Assembly: GCA_034190875.2 (NCBI GenBank)
Contig: CM067354.1
Span: 47,939,763-48,003,762 of the forward strand
Length of the DNA stretch: 64,000 bases
Origin: Urechis unicinctus
Lineage: Eukaryota; Annelida; Polychaeta; Xenopneusta; Urechidae
Direction: 5' to 3'
This document shows positions 44,372-57,390 of the stretch, piece by piece. The first letter of the stretch is position 1, and the number at the start of each line of letters is the position of its first letter. Under the pieces are notes generated by a model. The model was not told the DNA's origin. It searched no databases and saw nothing but the letters and a program-made list of their open reading frames with translations. Both the position numbers and the translations under genes were made by a program.

Positions 44372-45315
44372 TGCGAGGGGTTGCCAGATGTGATTCTCCA
44401 GGCCACACTGCTAAGTATGGTAGTTACACCCTGATGGACCTAAAAGCCTCGAAGTTTCTAGACATGCAATTAGTTCAGATGTATTATAAATTGCCCGTCA
44501 TTTTATTTTTAGAGCAACCAAGTGAGGAATTCTTATGCTTTGGTCTGTAGCTAACCCTGAAATCCCTGTCTGCAAATGGCTTGACCGTTGAATCCATCCA
44601 TACTGACAGACATTTTGGATTCCAAAAGTACATAAGGATGAACAATCGACAGTCCAACACTGGATTGAAAATGTGGCATGTTTACAAAGGTTAGTTTCTT
44701 TTTTGTGACTTGAACTAAAACTAACGCTCGTGCAGCAATTTTAAGAATATTTAACATGTGAGCATACCTGATTGATATGTTAGCATTAAACACAAACACA
44801 TACTTATTTGTAAATGAAGGGATCAAGAAGAAAATACTGGCCAAAGGGAAAAGAAAAGACTAGAACATATTGAGTGAGAAGGCTAATCATATCCAATCAT
44901 GTTTCCTGGTAATGCCTAAAGTGATTGTGTTAAGGATCGGGTTAGAGCAAAGTTGCTCTCTAGGCATGTCTTCAATGAGAACGTGGGACAAGGAGAGCTA
45001 TACCCGGAATGTGAGCATGTGCTAGTAGAGGTCAGGCAGTGGATTCTGAAGGGTCGCTATTAGTTTCGAATCAATTAAGTTTTTATAGAAATATTTGCTT
45101 CAGGGTACTGTAATTAAATTAGTCAAAAAATTAAATCTGTATTGATATATGTGTCAACCATAAAAAGGATTGATAGTTTCCAGCAAGCATCTCCTAAAAG
45201 ATGTTGGCAGACTATCCAAATCAGAGCACACATCAAGCCAAGTGTCAGTTTACAAGGTGGTCATATTCTTCACAACAAAGAGTGTCCACTATCTCTATGC
45301 CACAATGAAGGCCAG
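44372..45315 (+). pseudogene. Decayed THAP-family DDE (Kolobok-like) transposase
   Basis: Four fragments of one catalytic domain lie in order on the plus strand. First, 44380-44480 has CDSPGHTAKYGSYTLMD followed by LDMQLVQ, the first catalytic block. Second, 44551-44699 has LTVESIHTDRHFGFQKYIR and MWHVYKG, the second Asp block, with donor AAAG|GTTAGT. Third, 44964-45060 after a CTCTCTAG acceptor has HVFNENVGQGELYPECEHV and RQWILKG. Fourth, 45184-45315 after TTTCCAG has KHLLKDVGRLSKSEH and KVVIFFTTKSVHYLYATMK, ending at AG|GTAATA. The segment between blocks one and two is replaced by unrelated residues with a stop, and the expected Glu of the LESFH motif reads VSVYK, so it is inactive. The last exon has the same splice sites as the one at 174-70, so the two elements are relatives. 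No THAP exon was found upstream. Confidence 0.72.
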
Positions 45316-48300
45316 GTAATACCAATGAAATAACATATTTTGAAATTTGTGCATATTTGAATTGTGTTTATTTGATTTTGGGTTGTGTAGCAGTTTAGCA
45401 CATTTGGGTAGGGACAGCTGTAAATTCTTTGTAGAATTATGTATTCAAGTTTTAATTGTAACTTGGCAATATGAGATATCAACCTGCTATGTATATCTAG
45501 ATTGCTCTTAGCAATTATTCCCTTCAATGAAAACACGAGCAAATTTTACCGTCATTATTGGCAAATATTCTTACGAGCTTAACATGGCTCTAATGGAACA
45601 GTGTTTGAAGAGGTTTTGATCATGACTATTTGTACCTTCGCTTGAGTGTCTAACTTTAAATGAATTACGCTGGCGAGCAGAAAGGTATATGACTTAATTG
45701 GTCCTGAAATCGTTGCCATGGTATTTAAGTTTTGTGGCTAGGAGAGCTGGGGTGCGCTTGGGGATCGATACTGACTTACAACTGCCCGGCGTGCTAGTAT
45801 TTGGCAGGTGTTTGCAAATTGACAGCATTTCTTCAAGCCAATCAGGGTGTAACTAGGGTTACAGATTGAACGTGGCGCAGTCGCAAGAATCCTCAATTTA
45901 GGCCGATACCTTCTACTTCAGGTGAATTAACATCCATACAAATATAAATATATTTATAAGAACTTCAGATGAATCTGATATCGCTATACCCTTTAAATTA
46001 ATGTTAATCCTATTTTACACAAACAACAAAATCAGGCCAATTTCTCATTAGTTAATTGCATAAATTGAATCTTTGATAATCCCTGGAATTTAATTTAACA
46101 TAATTTCCCTCTTGCAGACATATAAAAAAGCCGATTGATCGATTTCATCTTGGAATTTGATTTTACTTCTGCACTTTAGGTTAACGATTAATGATTTGAT
46201 TTATAATATTTGTTATTTGATATATAATATTTGTTATTTGCCATGCATAGAATTCTATTATATATTGTAGGCAAATTTTGTTCTCGCTATATTGCCCAAT
46301 TTCAAATGCATTTAATTTGAGACAGGTGCCACTCAAACTTGTTACAAAAGGGTGATTGCATATTGACCGACGAGCGGTTCCACGAAGGAGTGAGATTAGC
46401 AGCATGAACGGGACGTTGAATTGCAGAGGGCTTGATTATGTATCGGCATAATGCCTCCAGCCTTAGGGGGCATACCCTGAAAATAAGAACCGTTATGGAT
46501 ATAAATTGACAGACCGAAAAACATAGTGCGTACCTTCAGCTGAACTATACGCCAAACAATTTAGCACAGTGCTTATATTTTAACTTGCTGCGCATTCATT
46601 CGCTTTACTTGGATGATGCGTCTATTTCCCTGATTTTCAACCAATTGCAGTGTGTTGTTATGATCGAGTAATTATAAATGAAAAACACAACTCAGACTTG
46701 ATGAGCCTACACATATAAAATTGTAATGGTCCGAATTAGGGTTTCTTACAGCTATGTGTTTTATTTGGAGTCTTAGAGAGCCGTGGTGCGCTTGTGGGTG
46801 GAATTTAGACTACGACCTCACGACGAGCTACTAGGTTGCTGGCGTTAGTTAATTCACAGCTATACTAGCCATTCAGAGCACAGCTAAGGCTGCACATGGG
46901 AAGAGGTGCTGGCAGTAGAATTTAACATCAAGCACCACAATACCTCTATGTAAGCGGGTATGGATAATGAAAATTTGCAGGTGATGAGGAGAACAACATT
47001 TGAGGGTATCAAAATGATTCAGTTTGCTTCGTTGCCATTGTATTTGGGGGCGTTGGTCTTTCAATATCGAGCTGCAAAGAAGCATCATGGTACCAGTTAA
47101 CCCTTTAGTAGTCTGGGAGACGATCATCAAACACGTTATTGTGCTTCATGCTTTAGAGACACGAATATCGTATCGAGCAATTGTGATGGCACAGCCATGG
47201 CTATGTTGTAGCTGTTCGATTATTTGCTGACTAGTTTAGCAGCAATATATGTAATAACCTATTCGTAGTAATGACTATTATTCCAGTCAGGACGGTAGAC
47301 CTCTCTCGCAAAACGCCTCGTTGAAGTTCAGCATGACTCTATTCTAAAATTGATGAAGACATTTGCATCAGTAAAACCCGAAACTCGCCAACTTCGGTCG
47401 GGACATTGATAAAATCGTAGCTTTGATGAAGCATTTCATGTCGAAATTTTGTCGCTTTGATTTGTGTGTCTTAACTAAGGATGCAATTGATTGAGCGACA
47501 TCATGGCCTGTATTAAGCTATGGGAAGGATTTTATCAGCATATCGAAGACTTTTAACCACACAGCCCACAGCATCGCGTGGCTTACAGTTCCGCCTATCC
47601 ATAAATTGATAGATGCATATAAATGAGCGTATCGCTGGCCAGCATTTATATCTATTAATTGTTATACAAAATGCTGTAAGGTCCATTTTGGCGCTTAGTA
47701 CAACATCATTATTACGAAAAACGTTGTTTATTCGCTGGGATGCGTTATAATAAATAGGTTGCGCTGCGAATGCACTCTGCACAGGGCGCTGTGATCTTCT
47801 CCCTTGGCTGCTCTGTGCCCTTAAAGCTCCCCATAGAAATAGCAATTACTCACATTCCTACGTAATCAGTGCTACGATTGATGGGACTCGAACATGTTTA
47901 CAAAATAATCCGCGTTCATTCTATTCAAGCAGTATGAGTTTATGATGCCTTCAGCCATTAGGTTTTGATTACATTATACATTTATACAGTCAGCTTCCTT
48001 TGACAAAGCTGAAGAATAGCACAATTGCACATTTGTATGGATGTGATATAATGAAGCATGTACTGAGCGTATAATACGTAGCATAATAAATGCGAATATA
48101 CATTCGCCCCTGATATCTTAACAAAATGTTGAAATGCATGTCATCATGGATTGGCTTAAAATCGTATTGTGGGACTTTAAATCCATAATCGGGTAACCGA
48201 TCCACATATATTACTCGACATAACGCAGTACGATACATAGGTAGACAAATATATATTTTTTGAATCGCCAAATCAACTGAGTAACTGTATGAAGGAATGA

Positions 48301-51300
48301 GGCACGAAGGTGTCAAAGTTTTACCAGGCGCAACTGAGACTATTGATCTTCAAATACCCTATACGCCTCTGCTTAAATGACAACTGAAAGTTTACACTTG
48401 CTGTAAGCTTCCTGTTCTAACGGACGTATGAGTAAAATCACAAGCGGAATATAATGTACCGAATATCTCCATGATTATTGTAACAGTGCATTCAGCATCA
48501 ACCTATTTGTTTGGACGTTAAACTTAAGTACAATATTACTGTCAGATAACGAAGCCTTATGTCGAGCACGAAGCATCATAATCTGGAAAAAGGCCGCCAG
48601 GGCAGGATAGCCGCGGTATTCTCTTTAAGCAATATGTTATACCTGAACGGGATGCACGTTTATTTAACTGTGGAGTAAGACATGAATATAGAGTGACGGT
48701 TTTTGATAAGGTGTACAAATATGCTTACCGTCTTTATCGTTCAAACCACATAGCATCTCTTCCGAATTCCCTCCCTACCACGAACCCAACCGTCTAATTA
48801 TTATTCTCTGGGTTATAGAGGCGGTTAGATAGCGACCGTAACGGCCTCAACGTCAAACACCTTGAAGAATTTGTAGATTACTTAACACGATGCACAGCGT
48901 TTTTGTCAATTGTCTGTTTAACAGTTCCACCTTATTGCAATTCACACCACAAAGCTAAGACGCTGCCCTACTGTGGTGCAGGGTGCTAACGCGGTGCATC
49001 GAGGATTTTTTATATTTGTATCCTCATTTCGCATTCGAGTCAATGTACATGCAATGCCTACACACATATCCTTGTTAAGTGACGATGAATGTGCACATCC
49101 TAATCTGCAGAGAGTACTTCTATGTAACAGTGCCGATAAATTGCCGTTAAACTCTGGCATTTACACTGTTTTGCTATGATAGGGTCAAGAAAAGCGCCCA
49201 ATCTTGCGAATACAATGTAACGCGATTATTGGAAGCTATTATTGGTTCGCCATGCTACTTTTCTTGCTATTGTCACCGTAATAGCCTTGCTTTGTAAAAT
49301 TGGGTTCATTTCACAGCTGGGAGCAATCACTTCGCGACCTTCACCCAAGTGTGACCTAAATTGAGGATTCCAAATCATGAGCAGATTGAGAATATTTCTT
49401 AAACGTGCCTCCAAGCAGACCAAATGCGGTATTTCGGCCCTCTTGCATTAACCATGGACTGATATATACACATTAACAAATGTTTGCAATTTATTGATTT
49501 TTGTAAGGAATGTTTGTGTATAGGGTAGGGATGGGGCAGAATACCTGGAGCACTCCTTAAATACTTAACCCGGTTATGCGCCTGCACCGTTTCTTATTAA
49601 TTTATACTTGTAGGATAAAATATAAGTTTTGCTGTTGCTGCATGTACCATTATTCTCCGACGATACCTACCGCCGTTATTCTAGGCAGGCCGGGAAAGTC
49701 CGCTTTGCACTCTTATGCGTCGTGTTTCCTCTTTCTGTGTTGAGCAAATACAGCCAGTTCACCAATTTAATATATCTTTATACAGCCAGCCAACGCCTCT
49801 TTGAATTTCGATTGCGCTCAGTATTCATAGAGCATCTCAAATACAAACCTTTTGAAACAAGCGTTTTGAAATGAGACCAATATCAATTGTTTCCGCGCTC
49901 CATGCTCAAACCCCAACTACAACTCGGCAATAATACTCAGCTTCGGATGCTTCGGATGCCTGAAGCTCTAATAGCTAATAGCTGCAATTTTTCAGAAAAA
50001 CAATTGTTTGATATCGACCACCATGTCCAAGTTTTCTTTCTGTTATTCACGTAAGCATTCGCACATCCAGTGCTTTGTTGTATCGTTGACACTCAAGGTA
50101 AAATCGCATAAGGTACCAACAAGAAAATGTCGAGGATAGTGCACATTGTACACAGTAATATGTTCATGCTGCATCCGTGAAATGGATCTATCGCGTCCTA
50201 TATCTTAAAGAGTCTATCGTTAAATGGGGAATCTCTCTTTGTGATCAGGCAGTACGTCGTACTGTTATTACCAATAGGTTCATGTATTGTGAAAACTTTG
50301 CTTTGGGCACACAAAGCTGCCCAAATTTAGCAATTTTAGGACCAGCGAGACCTGTTTTACGATAGTATGGAGAAATGTTAACGGCGTGCTAACCTTATAA
50401 AGTTGATTACGTAGCCTGTGCCAAACAGTTATGTTATTGTAAGACCTCCTAGATAATGGTCCGTTTCAGCGTAACAATTAACCGTCACATAAATTGTACA
50501 TTTATGCCAAAACGCTTATTGTGTAATAATCACTACGGCAGTTAAACTAATTGTTATGGAAATGGTGTGCAATGAAGTCAGAAAAAATCTTTAACTGCCC
50601 TGAAGCAGACGCTTTCAATGAATAATATTAGCTTGGACTTTACTTTGGTTGTATAATGTTTTAATTATAACGTACGAAACTTCCTCTCTCGGTTTCTCTA
50701 CACTAGTTGCCGATACCGACATTAGGACACAAAGAGAAGAAGGGGAATCACGATGATTCTAATTATAGAGAAGTTATGACCGTGGATCAGTCAGAGTAGT
50801 TAATTTCACCATATCTCTTTTCAGTGAACAATTTAGTAACGGAATTATACTAAAGTATATTGCTTCAGGTAGGCCGAAATCAAAATAAAAAAATCAATTA
50901 TATTTCTGCTTGATTTGGCTATAATAATTACAACGCTCGATAGCCATAAAATATGTTGATCTTGGTCACGGTGCGCACCTGCAATATATTTGATTCACTG
51001 TGACGGCAGTCGGTAGGATCCGATTGTTTTGTGGAGCCATGGAATACTTTCTTTTATACCCATTAAGCCATGAGCTAACACTCCAAAAGCCATGTGGGTC
51101 ATGCATACCCAATAGAACCACCTTACTCAGGTTGCGGAATACATTGGTTGGTAAGCTGGAGGGACAGTGTATTTGATGACGCGTCACTGGAAATAATATT
51201 TACGTCACTATCATACAGACAATTTAGTGTCTGGACCGGAAACATGCAAATTTAGTAATCAGGCCGACTAGGATGAACATTGAAAAGCCATACGCACTCC

Positions 51301-54300
51301 AACCACACCATATCGCTCAAACGGTGAATAAAGCTTGCAGGAAGAATATCGTACAATGTTATGTTGTGGGTACAAATGCAGAAGCCATTCATCAACTGCT
51401 AACAAGCACATGCCCGAGTTACTTATCGCTACCACGAAAAATAACCTTTGCTCATTCAGATATGCGATTGCTACAATACATCGAGATGCACATCCCATTT
51501 GGGATTCGAAGAACTGTTATTTTAAGTTGTTTTAACGAAAGCGATTCTCACACCAAGTACGGGTTACAACAGCTCATCCTGAATACATTGGTAATCTATT
51601 ACCATAAGCGGAGTGTGCGGTTAAGTAGTTGAAAGAACGATTAAAGGATGTTTTTTTCATTGAGTGGATGATTAAAGTTACCCTACATTCTACAGGCTTG
51701 CATAAACAGAATGGGGCGGGGGGGGGGGGGGCAACATAGCAGAATGAACGGTTGCTGCAAAGACCACAGCACAGTGCGTTTCTGTAATTCTGCTGTCTCA
51801 TTGCAATAATTCAGGCAACAATGGCAAACTCAACAATTGGCTATGGAAAGCATTCAAGAGTCTGATCACGTTCATCGAATACTGTGATTTTGGAGCTGCA
51901 CCACGAAGCGATTTGCACTTTGCTGGGATTGGTTTATATTGCCGTATCTGTCCAGCAAAAGGCAATGTATGATTACATAACATATAACTCTTTGGGCAGA
52001 TCGATTGGATAACCTTGCGATGTGACACATACCCGATGAGTTAGGCATGCAGTGGTCGATCGTCAGCGGTATTATTGCCTAGGGCTTCATCAGAACACCG
52101 ACCCACCCGACCCCTTTCGCTACTTATGACTTGCCAGATGTTCGACGCAGCTTCTTCATATTTGACAGATACATAATATTTATCGGTAAGTATGAATTCA
52201 TATGGGCTCTGACCAAAGGTCGCATCTGTTGCAAATAATATGCAGAAGACCGGACCATGAATTGTTGAAGAACGTAGCAATCATCTAAACGGCTAATTGT
52301 CCCAAATATTGCCAAATGTGCTACAATCAGAGCAATGTTGAGCTGCTGCTATTGGCGGGATCATAACGTTTTGTGTGCTTGCTAATCGAGAACTTCTAGC
52401 TGTGGTTATTGTCTTGACAAGGTTGACGTGGATGACTTCTGTGGAACACAAATGTCTGGACAATTAAGGCTAAATCGTTTATCATTTATCAGAGGAAAGT
52501 TAACAACTTATATATTCAGTCAAGTTGTTAGATATCGCGGTTCACAATATAAAGTGACATCTATAGTAGCAGCAATATTGCAGCTTCTAAAGATGACCTG
52601 TAACAACGATGTTGCATTCAAAAGGCATAAGTGAGCTATGAAGCTCATCTCTAGCAGCTGAACCCTCCTAATTGCTTTGCCACATAATCCCGTACCAAGC
52701 GAAGGGTATGGTGATGACTGCTGGTCTGCTCGTGGTTCAACGTGAATTGCATACACGGACTGCGGGCGAACGACAGTGTTTAGTCGATGAAAGAAAGTGC
52801 GTGAGTTATAAACGCTTATCCGCGTGGCGTGCCTTGAAACTTGAAAAGCCTGTAAAATTGTTATGGCTTTTCCAAGACGAGCTGACGTTAAGTCTGGTAG
52901 TGTAAACATTGATTCACACCTGGAGGCAATCAAAATAACCCGGTTTGTATCTAAGGCAGCAGCGCAATGCTACATCGACATTTCCTAACAATTATTTATA
53001 AAACCTCTGGGAATCCGCCATCTAGGTCATTAATGGGGCTTGTGACATTTACGTTTGGCACGATAGGAGTTAAACCACATATGAACAAACCGTGCGATCC
53101 CGACATTTGCTGTGTATTTATCAATGTAACCAAGAAATGACGGGTTCAAGCGCTACCTATCACGTATCACGAATTGGTATTGTAATGATTTTGATGCAAT
53201 GACACAATTCCATGTGACTATGGTTTGCTAGTCGCGATCAATCATTACCATCCTTGTTTGGAATCGGATATAAGTGACACTTGAAAGCACACTCGATTAA
53301 ACTAATTACCAACACAGTGATGAAATACCTCCCGTAGAATCTAGAGCCAATTATTCATGCCAAGAACAGCACTGCAGGGCAATTATTTATGACATTTTTG
53401 TATTTTTTGGAAACTTATTGCAGCATATGAATAAAAGCACGCTCTATTGTACGACAGAGCCTGTATGTAATTGCCACGCGAATATGCTATCACGTGTTAT
53501 TGTCGTGTAATTGCGCAAACGACTTATTACATTTTCTGTTTTGCTAATATTACAAAAATATCAAATCTTTATTGTGTCTTTCCCGTGTAAACGCTTGCCA
53601 CAGCTTATATATTTTGGTAATATTATGGCGTTTCCTGAGTGGTACATATCTTCTTGTTGCGTTTCACAGCTACATCATTTAATGCAACCAAAGTATTGGT
53701 CCAATTGAATTGCAAATACAGTCTCTAAGATCACGAAACGTTGTTCTTTGAAAATCCGCAGACCATGTTCGCTTGTTGCTATACCTTTGGTCAATGGTAC
53801 CTTTCTATACCTGGGGGTGAATGGTACATAATGATGCTCTTTGGTTGACAGTACTAACCATACCATTCCCAGTCATTAATGTAGGGGGTCTATTAGGTGG
53901 TCGGTATCCCACTCTTAAAGTTATAATCCAAGTTGTACTCAACATAGGCCGTGTAGATTCGCTACAATTACAAATGGTATGCCACTTGGGGATTATGTAC
54001 CGTTGATGAGTAAAGCTCCTCCGAGGCCATTCTTATTATCATTATTATCATTCCTGAAGAGTTGATAATCTACAGGTAATACAGTGCCAATTCGTCACGA
54101 TGAGAGGCGTGCAACTCATCCCCGTCGGGAATATGATCGGGAAGATATTTATAGGTTTTAAAAGCACCACAATTGTGATAGTCAATAAAATGCATTGGGA
54201 TTTGATATTTGCCACTCTCGTATGCTGCAACAGCGCCAGACCATCATAAATGCATATATAGCTACATGCTGCAAGCATGTAATGTTCGTGGTTGCACACT

Positions 54301-55204
54301 GTACCTCTATGTCCAATTCATTCAGCCTTATCGTTCGCACCGGTGTCGGGTTGTCTCCATCTGCCACGTTCAGCTTTTATCACATTTTCTAGGTTACCTA
54401 TTATATGACAACCGTTGAGGAATTTTATGAGAATAGCGATTCATAAGGCAACCATTATTCATAGCAAGACTGATATATCTGTGCGATTTCACGTCATATT
54501 TGATTTACGTAAGAATAATTCCACTTATACTGTCCTTTTAAGCGACTGATGTGTCTGTTGTATTGTGACACGCCACTGTTGCGTCGTAATCGAGCTTGTT
54601 CGCATCATGCGACGGCGCAATGATGTATAAGAGCTATAATATATGATGCAACACATTATAGTATTTAATTATAACCGCAAATATATGTTCAAAAGAAGTA
54701 GACTAGCAATAGCAATTCTGTCTTTCGATGTAGACATTAATATGCGCACCTGACTTCCGCTTGTAAAGATAGCCTCAGCTCGGTATTCGTACTCATTCGC
54801 GTGTCATATATTACTAGATGATGCATATATCAGCCGAGGAAGCCTGCACTAAGACCGAATGGAGAACTCTCTTTTTTCAAAGCGCTTGATAATCGCATAT
54901 TTTGCAGCACGCTATGGAACGAATTCACCCAACTCTCTTCTTCAAAATTCAGTGAAAGCAAATACGACATACGTATTACGTCGCTTACCACTTATCTTAC
55001 TTGAGCTATTGAGCCTGTTTACAAGACGGATAGCTGGTCATATCTATGTATATTAAGCAAAATACTACATCCAAAGACGAATATAATGCAAACACCAAGC
55101 AAATCAATATAGCAGCTTACAAAGTACATGGCTGTAATCGATGCACGGTCCTTTATTTACGCTATCCGCACAACATTCGTGGGCGACATCCAAGCAGTTA
55201 TCAC
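45316..55204. other. Gene-free interval
   Basis: About 9.9 kb with no recognisable gene. Frames up to 137 codons (52520-52933 minus, 51273-51632 plus) show no motifs. It holds a weak repeat pair at 45735-45830 and 46770-46862, a 21 bp tandem duplication at about 46197-46239 (TTATAATATTTGTTATTTGA), and a 14-base G run. Confidence 0.5.
51718..51731. repeat. Poly-G run
   Basis: Fourteen consecutive G, preceded by GGGGC. It stands out in AT-rich DNA; its length may be unreliable in the assembly. Confidence 0.9.
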
Positions 55205-55508
<304 letters not shown>

Positions 55509-57313
55509 TTCGTGTTCATATATATGTATGCATAATATATGAATAAAGTTAGATAATCAACACTTCCACGAGACGATTACCTTGCCCTGGACCATTAAGC
55601 ACGAACCGGATACGCCATGGAATGATTGAGGGGATCAGTGTCAACGATATTTTGTTAGCAATCCTCGCTGAGCGTGCTAAATCAGTCGGCATTCTTTGAC
55701 CGAATGTTAAATTGATTCGTTTTTGTTTTAAAAATGAGTCAGTGCGTCCAAAAATGAGCTAACGTCTTGCCAAAACTGGCATTTGAAATTACGGGCGAAC
55801 TAAGTTTATTTCTTAAAGTAATATCGCAATCAAACTGTACAATATTCAAGCATATTAGGCCCATGCTTACATTTAGGTTAAGGTCATCAATTAAGTAAAG
55901 GCGTGATAATGGTGTTAGCGAGAAAGAAGTACATGTACATGACCAACATCACAACGATATCACGTTTCTCAAGAGATGTGCGCACGAAGTGTACACTTTA
56001 TCAAGTGTTGCATTTTGTTTCTAGTTGTAATATTTGCATAATATTAAAATCAATACAGCATGAATTCGCCACAAGCTATACCGAGCTAACTGTATCACTC
56101 ATTCGTGATATATTACCCGTCTTTTTTACCATTTTCACCAACCAACATTCATATTGCATATTTTAGCTTTCCGTCAAATGTTTGTTACCACAATTTAAGG
56201 TGTTCCATACTTAACGGCTTTGATTCATAACCATAAATGTACGAACAATATGGCGGATATACACCGTCTTATCATGACCGCATATCCAATCATTGTTTCG
56301 GTTCACCATGTTATTGATCCATCCAGATTAACATATAGTGTCCATCATATGCATGTGAAGCAGGTATATTTGGGTTGAACGTATACACGTTATGCATGGT
56401 GCGAATTTGCATATGCAATTCACAAGCTGTTCTGGTATCCATCCGAGTCATAAGTAAGAATCTCTAGACCAGTCATTGCAATTTAGATCCTTGGTGGCAA
56501 AGAATGCATTCAAGCACATATGAAAATTGAACTTCTGTTCTTGTAAAGGGATACGATACACTTTCTAAAGCACCTCGTTGAGCATGCAATCTATGAGCGG
56601 ACGTTAATGCAAATGCGGTAGTAAAAAATGACATTTACGTGTATCAATCAGCTCAAGTAAGTAACTTCTATGAGTGAACGTGGTATATTGTGCTACATAA
56701 ACTTGACATATATGCACACTTAGATAGTAGGCAAAAACGGCTCTCAATAATATATTCGGTACAGTTTGAACTCTTGGACAAAGCGTATCTAACCCCCCAA
56801 AATAGTACACAAGCCTGCTCAATAATTTTATTAAATTGACACCTTGCGTTGAAAGCCCCGAGTGTGTTCGCTCTGGGATCCTATAAGGTCAGCATCCCAG
56901 TTACAACAACGTTAGGGTGTATCCATTGTGTCCGTCTGCTCACTCTGTATGCTTCACACAATATTTGACACTAAGAAAATGTTTTCTATTTGGTTACATT
57001 TGACGCATTTGCCATGTCTTCAAAGACGTCTCACATTTAGTACCGTCGGTCAAGGCTTCAGATTGTATTGCGCGGTAGTTTAGTGTTCTAAAACCATTTT
57101 AATATATATTGCTATGTCGCAGTTAAGGGTTTTGAGTCGCGGGTCGACTGAAATATTTAGTTACAGAGACGTCAAAATTGCTTGGGATAATAAGTAGCCA
57201 AACATAATGCATAAGGGGCAAATAACCCGACCTAACACATCATAATTACGCATCGGTTGTCTGTGTGGGGCTCTTGGTAAAACAATGCAGGGGCGTTTTG
57301 CATTGCACAATAA

Positions 57314-57319
57314 TTTATT
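57314..57319 (-). terminator. Polyadenylation signal, gene copy 1
   Basis: AATAAA on the minus strand about 72 bp past the stop codon of gene copy 1. Confidence 0.5.
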
Positions 57320-57390
57320 AAATTCATAAACGGGCAATTACAATTCAATTGTGTAGTTAGCGAATGAAAATACAGTTTCACAGGGCCCAA

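Noticed and set aside
45142-45333. 63-codon plus frame ending ECPLSLCHNEGQVIPMK, and the similar minus frame at 61-324
   Set aside because: They resemble each other only because the true transposase exon lies in another frame of the same DNA.
51273-51632. 119-codon plus frame
   Set aside because: No motif or splice signal, and competing frames on both strands.
52520-52933. 137-codon minus frame
   Set aside because: No recognisable domain; overlaps an equally long plus frame, as expected by chance.
55903-56166. 87-codon plus frame present in all three tandem units
   Set aside because: Conserved only because the units are near-identical; no family motif and downstream of the real gene on the other strand.
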